DNA of 9,562 bases from JANNOG01 sp050329835. Lineage in GTDB: Bacteria; Actinomycetota; Actinomycetes; Actinomycetales; JBBAYJ01. Shown one piece after another: positions 6,304 through 9,562 of the stretch. The position numbers were made by a program, and so were the translations under genes. The stretch covers positions 1 to 9,562 of the forward strand of contig JBHJOJ010000222.1 of NCBI GenBank assembly GCA_050329835.1, in the 5' to 3' direction. Below the pieces are notes generated by a model. That model was not told where the DNA came from. It saw only the letters and a list, made by a program, of their open reading frames with translations, and did not search any database. The first letter of the stretch is position 1. Each line of letters begins with the position of its first letter.

Positions 6304-7287
6304 GTGTCGATGTCACCCCCGATGCTCCGGGACCCCGGCGGATCGCCCCCGGCCGGCACCCCGCCGCTGGTGTCGTCCCGCAGCGGCGCCCCCGAGCTCA
6401 CGGCCAAGATCGTCCTCGGCGTCTGCGCCGCGGTCTCGCTGTTCACCACGGTCGGGATCGTCGTCGTGCTGTTCGGGGAGGCGGTCCAGCTCTTCCTCAT
6501 CCCGGGCGTCTCGATCGTCGAGTTCTTCACCGACGACGCCTGGCGACCCTTCACCTCGCCCGAGAGCGAGGCGTTCCGGATCGGCGTCCTGCCGCTGGTC
6601 AACTCCACGCTGCTCATCACCGCGATCGCCCTGCTGGTCGCGGTGCCGCTCGGCCTGGCGTCGGCGATCTACCTGTCCGAGTACGCCAGGCCCGGCGTCC
6701 GCCGGGTGATCAAGCCGGTCCTCGAGCTACTCGCGGGCATGCCGACGATCGTGCTGGGCTACTTCGCGCTGACCCTGGTGACGCCCTTCTTCCGGGAGGT
6801 GATCGGCCCGGAACGGGTCCCCGTCTTCAACGCCTTCAGCGCGGGGATCGTCGTCGGGGTGCTCATCGTGCCCACGGTCGCCTCGATCTCCGAGGACGCC
6901 ATGTCGGCGGTGCCGAGCGAGCTCCGCGCGGGCGGCTACGGCGTCGGCGCCACGAAGCGCCACGTGGCACTGCGGATCGTGTTCCCGGCGGCGCTGTCCG
7001 GGATCGTCGCGGCCTGCCTGCTCGGCTTCGGCCGGGCCATCGGTGAGACCATCATCGTCGCGGTGGCCGCCGGCAACCTGCCGCCGCCCGGCGTCCCGAC
7101 CGTCGACCCCTTCCAGCAGGTGCAGACGATGACCGCCTACATCGTCCAGGCCGTCAGCGGCGAGGCCCCCCGCGGTTCGGTGACCTACCAGTCGCTCTTC
7201 GCGGTGGGCGCCCTGCTCTTCCTCATCACGTTCGCCGTCAATTACGTCGCCATGCGACTGGCCCGCCGGTTCCGGGAGGCGTACTGA
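6304..7287 (+). CDS. pstC: Phosphate ABC transporter permease PstC
   Basis: With the GTG start at 6304 the protein has 327 residues, normal for PstC; the frame is open further back to 6193 but that extension lacks a ribosome binding site. PstC and PstA together form the phosphate channel in the membrane. About six membrane helices are expected: the first is around residues 36-57 after a Pro/Gly-rich cytoplasmic N-terminus, and the second around 100-122 (NSTLLITAIALLVAVPLGLA). The loop that contacts the ATPase is the EAA-like SELRAGGYGVGATKRH (about 205-220), followed by FPAALSGI and GFGRAIGETIIVAVAAGN, both typical of PstC. The reading frame ends TGATG, so its stop overlaps the pstA start by one base, suggesting translational coupling. 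ATG codons at 6310 and 6322 are less well spaced from the GGAGG. Confidence 0.95.
   Translation: MSMSPPMLRDPGGSPPAGTPPLVSSRSGAPELTAKIVLGVCAAVSLFTTVGIVVVLFGEAVQLFLIPGVSIVEFFTDDAWRPFTSPESEAFRIGVLPLVNSTLLITAIALLVAVPLGLASAIYLSEYARPGVRRVIKPVLELLAGMPTIVLGYFALTLVTPFFREVIGPERVPVFNAFSAGIVVGVLIVPTVASISEDAMSAVPSELRAGGYGVGATKRHVALRIVFPAALSGIVAACLLGFGRAIGETIIVAVAAGNLPPPGVPTVDPFQQVQTMTAYIVQAVSGEAPRGSVTYQSLFAVGALLFLITFAVNYVAMRLARRFREAY
7274..7279 (+). promoter_or_regulatory. Ribosome binding site of pstA inside the pstC end
   Basis: GGGAGG lies 7 bases before the ATG at 7287, within the last codons of pstC. It supports the pstA start and coupled translation. Confidence 0.75.
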
Positions 7288-8192
7288 TGGCTGTCCTCTC
7301 GACTCCACGGGACGTGGTCCGGTCCACCGGGCTGCGCGGGAGCGCCCGGAGCGCGGCGGCCGAACGGGCGGTCTCGACCGGCCTGTTCATCGCCATCGTC
7401 ATCACCGTCGGTGCACTCGTGATCCTGGTCACCGACTTCGCCGTCAACGGCGTCCCCCGCCTGTCGTGGGACTTCATCGTCAGCTATCCCTCCCGGTTCG
7501 CCGACTCGACCGGGATACGAAACGGCATCACCGGGACCATCTCGCTCATGGTGCTCACGGCGCTGTTCACCTTCCCGGTGAGCGTGGGTGCCGCGATCTA
7601 CCTGGAGGAGTTCGCCGCCAAGAACCGGTGGAACCAGCTCCTCGAGACCAACATCACGAACCTGGCGGGCGTGCCGTCGGTCATCTACGGCCTGCTCGGG
7701 CTGTCGGTCTTCGTGTACTTCCTGGGGTTCGGACGGTCACTGCTGGCGGGCGCCCTCACACTGTCCCTGCTCGCCATGCCGGTCGTCATCGTGGCGACCC
7801 GGGAGGCCCTTCGTTCGGTACCGCAGGAGATCCGTGCCGGGGCGCTCGCCCTCGGCGCCACCCCGGTCCAGACCGCCTTCCGCCAGACCTTCCCCGCCGC
7901 ACTGCCCGGCACGCTCACCGGGACCATCCTCGCCCTGTCGCGGGCGATCGGGGAGACCGCCCCGATCCTCGTCGTGGGAGCCGTCTTCTCGCGCCGGACG
8001 GACAACGAGCCGTGGAGCCTCCTGGAGTCGTTCTCCGCCATCCCGGTGCTCATCTTCGACTTCGTCAAGCGACCGCAGGCCGAGTTCCAGAACGAGGTCG
8101 CCGCCGCCGCCATCGTCGTGCTCATGGGGCTCCTCCTCATCATGAACTCCGTGGCCATCGTGATCCGCTACCGTTACACGAAGAAGCTGTGA
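7287..8192 (+). CDS. pstA: Phosphate ABC transporter permease PstA
   Basis: A 301-residue membrane protein, the second half of the phosphate channel with PstC. A charged N-terminus of about 30 residues precedes the first helix (about 32-54); a second helix is near 79-104, and the last near 271-293 before the short basic tail RYRYTKKL. The central permease region carries NITNLAGVPSVIYGLLGL, followed by the ATPase-contact loop EIRAGALALGATPVQTAF (about 181-198) and FPAALPGTLTG, then LSRAIGETAPILVVGA, all characteristic of PstA. The ATG at 7287 overlaps the pstC stop by one base and has GGGAGG 7 bases upstream. pstB follows after 7 bases. Confidence 0.95.
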   Translation: MAVLSTPRDVVRSTGLRGSARSAAAERAVSTGLFIAIVITVGALVILVTDFAVNGVPRLSWDFIVSYPSRFADSTGIRNGITGTISLMVLTALFTFPVSVGAAIYLEEFAAKNRWNQLLETNITNLAGVPSVIYGLLGLSVFVYFLGFGRSLLAGALTLSLLAMPVVIVATREALRSVPQEIRAGALALGATPVQTAFRQTFPAALPGTLTGTILALSRAIGETAPILVVGAVFSRRTDNEPWSLLESFSAIPVLIFDFVKRPQAEFQNEVAAAAIVVLMGLLLIMNSVAIVIRYRYTKKL

Positions 8193-8199
8193 GGACCCC

Positions 8200-9090
8200 A
8201 TGACCGACACCGACACCACCGCCACCACCGGCGGGGCCCGTGCCGACGCCGGCGGGATCAAGCTCGCAGCACGGGAGGAGGCCGGCACGCCCCGCGCTCC
8301 CGGACGCGATCGGCCCGTGGTCTTCACCGCCGACGACGTGTCCGTGCACTACGGGGGGGCGCCCGCCCTCGTCGACGTCTCCATGAAGATCTACGAGCAC
8401 GAGATCACGGCCTTCATCGGCCCGTCCGGATGCGGCAAGTCCACCTTCATCCGCTGCTTCAACCGGACGAACGACCTCATCCCCAGCGCTCGGGTGACCG
8501 GGACCCTCACGTTCCACGAGCACGACCTGTACGCGAAGGGTGTCGACCCGGTCGAGGTGCGCCGGCGGATCGGGATGGTGTTCCAGAAGCCGAACCCGTT
8601 CCCGAAGTCCATCTACGACAACATCGCCTTCGGGCCACGGGTCGTGGGCATGAAGGTCGACCTGGACGAGGTCGTCGAGACCTCCCTCAAGCGCGCCGCG
8701 CTGTGGGAGGAGGTCAAGAACAAGCTCAAGCAGAACGCCTACAGCCTCAGTGGCGGCCAGCAGCAGCGGCTGTGCATCGCCCGGGCCCTGGCCGTGAAGC
8801 CCGAGGTGATCCTCATGGACGAACCGGCGTCGGCGCTGGACCCGATTTCGACCCGGGCCATCGAGGACCTCATGTTCGACCTGCGGGACGACTACACCAT
8901 CGTCATCGTCACCCACAACATGCAGCAGGCGCTGCGGGTGTCGGACCGGACCGCGTTCTTCACCGCCGAACTCGACGAGAGGACGGACAACCGGTACGGC
9001 CGGCTGGTCGAGATGGACGAGACCACGAAGATCTTCGAGTCGGCGACCGACTCCCGGACCCGCGACTACATCTCGGGCCGCTTCGGCTGA
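8200..9090 (+). CDS. pstB: Phosphate ABC transporter ATP-binding protein PstB
   Basis: A 296-residue ATPase that powers phosphate import through PstCA from the cytoplasmic face. All nucleotide-binding motifs are intact: Walker A GPSGCGKST (residues 74-82), Q-loop in VFQKPNPFPKSIYDN, signature LSGGQQQR (183-190), Walker B ILMDEP with Asp207 and Glu208, D-loop SALDP, and the switch His239 in VTHNMQQA. The QKPNPFP and SIYDN stretches are specific to PstB. An N-terminal extension of about 40 residues, rich in Thr, Ala and Gly, precedes the domain and is longer than in E. coli PstB (257 residues). The ATG at 8200 has GAGGA 4 bases upstream, overlapping the pstA stop. It is the last gene of the operon; phoU, which often follows, is not here. 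Confidence 0.97.
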   Translation: MTDTDTTATTGGARADAGGIKLAAREEAGTPRAPGRDRPVVFTADDVSVHYGGAPALVDVSMKIYEHEITAFIGPSGCGKSTFIRCFNRTNDLIPSARVTGTLTFHEHDLYAKGVDPVEVRRRIGMVFQKPNPFPKSIYDNIAFGPRVVGMKVDLDEVVETSLKRAALWEEVKNKLKQNAYSLSGGQQQRLCIARALAVKPEVILMDEPASALDPISTRAIEDLMFDLRDDYTIVIVTHNMQQALRVSDRTAFFTAELDERTDNRYGRLVEMDETTKIFESATDSRTRDYISGRFG

Positions 9091-9118
9091 CGACTCCCGT
9101 TCGCGGCGCTCCGGTCAC

Positions 9119-9152
9119 GCAGGCCCCCGGCGGGAAGACCGGCGGGGCCTGC
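9119..9152 (+). terminator. GC-rich hairpin after pstB, probable operon terminator
   Basis: GCAGGCCCC (9119-9127) pairs perfectly with GGGGCCTGC (9144-9152) in a 9-bp stem. A further 3 bp (9128-9130 with 9139-9141) can form above a 2-base bulge, closing on an 8-base loop. It begins 28 bases after the pstB stop. Only a weak T-containing stretch (TGCGTTGT) follows, so it is a T-poor terminator of the kind common in high-GC bacteria, or a partial one allowing read-through into the next gene. Confidence 0.6.
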
Positions 9153-9168
9153 TGCGTTGTCCCCGACC

Positions 9169-9450
9169 GTGAAGGCCACGTGGAACGGCGCCGTCGTCGC
9201 CGAGTCGTCCGACACCGTCGTCGTCGAGGGGAACCACTACTTCCCGCCCGACAGCGTCCGGCGGGAGCACCTGCGCGAGAGCGCCACCACGAGCGTCTGC
9301 CCGTGGAAGGGCACGGCGAGCTACTGGTCGGTCGAGGTCGACGGGCAGGTCAACCCCGACGCCGCCTGGTACTACCCGCAGCCGTCCGAGGCCGCGTCGC
9401 AGATCAAGGACCACGTCGCCTTCTGGAAGGGCGTGGAGGTCACCGACTGA
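9169..9450 (+). CDS. DUF427 domain protein, function unknown
   Basis: A 93-residue protein with the whole conserved pattern of the DUF427 family: KATWNGAVVAES near the start, VEGNHYFPPDSV, then CPWKGTASYWSVEVDG, AAWYYPQPSEAASQIKDHVAFW. Proteins of this family are small, cytoplasmic and usually single-domain; their biochemical role is not established. The GTG at 9169 is chosen because family members begin directly with a Met-Lys/Arg-Ala-x-Trp-Asn-Gly stretch. A TTG at 9157 would add four residues and starts next to the preceding hairpin. There is no Shine-Dalgarno sequence, so a leaderless transcript or read-through from pstB is possible. Its position after pst does not by itself imply a role in phosphate metabolism. 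Confidence 0.85.
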   Translation: MKATWNGAVVAESSDTVVVEGNHYFPPDSVRREHLRESATTSVCPWKGTASYWSVEVDGQVNPDAAWYYPQPSEAASQIKDHVAFWKGVEVTD

Positions 9451-9464
9451 CAGTGAGGATGTGG

Positions 9465-9555
9465 GCGAGCCCCGCAGCGGTCGTTCCTGACTCAGCGACT
9501 GACTGACCCAGGGTCTTGAACGGGATCTGTCGGTTCGGTCCGCTGCGGGGCTCGC
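9465..9555. repeat. Perfect 16-bp inverted repeat with 59-base spacer at right edge
   Basis: GCGAGCCCCGCAGCGG (9465-9480) and its exact reverse complement (9540-9555) flank 59 bases. The spacer contains the small palindrome GACCCAGGGTC (9505-9515) and GACT repeated at 9489, 9497 and 9501. It starts 15 bases after the DUF427 stop. It may act as a bidirectional terminator, a structured RNA, or the end of a mobile element beyond the window. No target-site duplication is visible around it, and no coding sequence can be assigned. Confidence 0.7.
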
Positions 9556-9562
9556 TTGCACT

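Noticed and set aside
5261..6316. Minus-strand open frame of 351 codons opposite pstS
   Set aside because: No recognisable domain and a composition mirroring the pstS codons; pstS has a strong ribosome site, signal peptide and phosphate-binding motifs.
9465..9555. A complete miniature transposable element
   Set aside because: The 16-bp ends are perfect, but the flanking bases show no target-site duplication and no second copy is present in the window.
1..9562. CRISPR array, tRNA or rRNA gene
   Set aside because: No regularly spaced longer repeats, cloverleaf patterns or rRNA-like stretches were seen on either strand.

Overview
This is a very GC-rich window whose genes all lie on the + strand. 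It looks chromosomal and actinobacterial. The strongest evidence is a complete mycothiol synthase gene (mshD), since mycothiol is essentially confined to Actinobacteria. Very high GC in third codon positions and a GTTCACC-type phosphate box also fit. The phosphate-binding protein is not the typical Streptomyces/Mycobacterium form, so the host may be a less familiar actinobacterial lineage, but I cannot place it further from sequence alone.

Layout: (1) 1-1680, the 3' part of an SNF2-family helicase gene that enters from the left. (2) 1703-2662, mshD, with no ribosome binding site but a -10-like hexamer at the right distance for a leaderless mRNA. (3) 2696-5014, ppk (polyphosphate kinase 1). 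(4) 5015-5212, a 198-base regulatory gap holding a phased PHO box, a leader that can fold into consecutive hairpins, and a strong Shine-Dalgarno. (5) 5213-9090, a complete pstS-pstC-pstA-pstB high-affinity phosphate importer operon, with a long hairpin between pstS and pstC. (6) 9119-9152, a GC-rich hairpin that may terminate the operon. (7) 9169-9450, a small DUF427 protein. (8) 9465-9555, a perfect 16-bp inverted repeat at the right edge. No stretch longer than 300 bases lacks a gene.

The genes form a phosphate block. PstSCAB imports phosphate under starvation, probably through a PhoP-type response regulator at the PHO box. PPK1 stores phosphate as polyphosphate and can regenerate ATP from it. 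mshD and ppk appear to have their own upstream signals and no visible PHO box. phoU and the two-component regulator genes are not in this window.

I did not find a clearly new gene system. The most notable signals are non-coding: the PHO box in exact 11-nt register, the structured pstS leader, the roughly 21-bp hairpin between pstS and pstC, and the terminal inverted repeat. Two gene starts (pstC and DUF427) are best moved downstream of the longest open frame.
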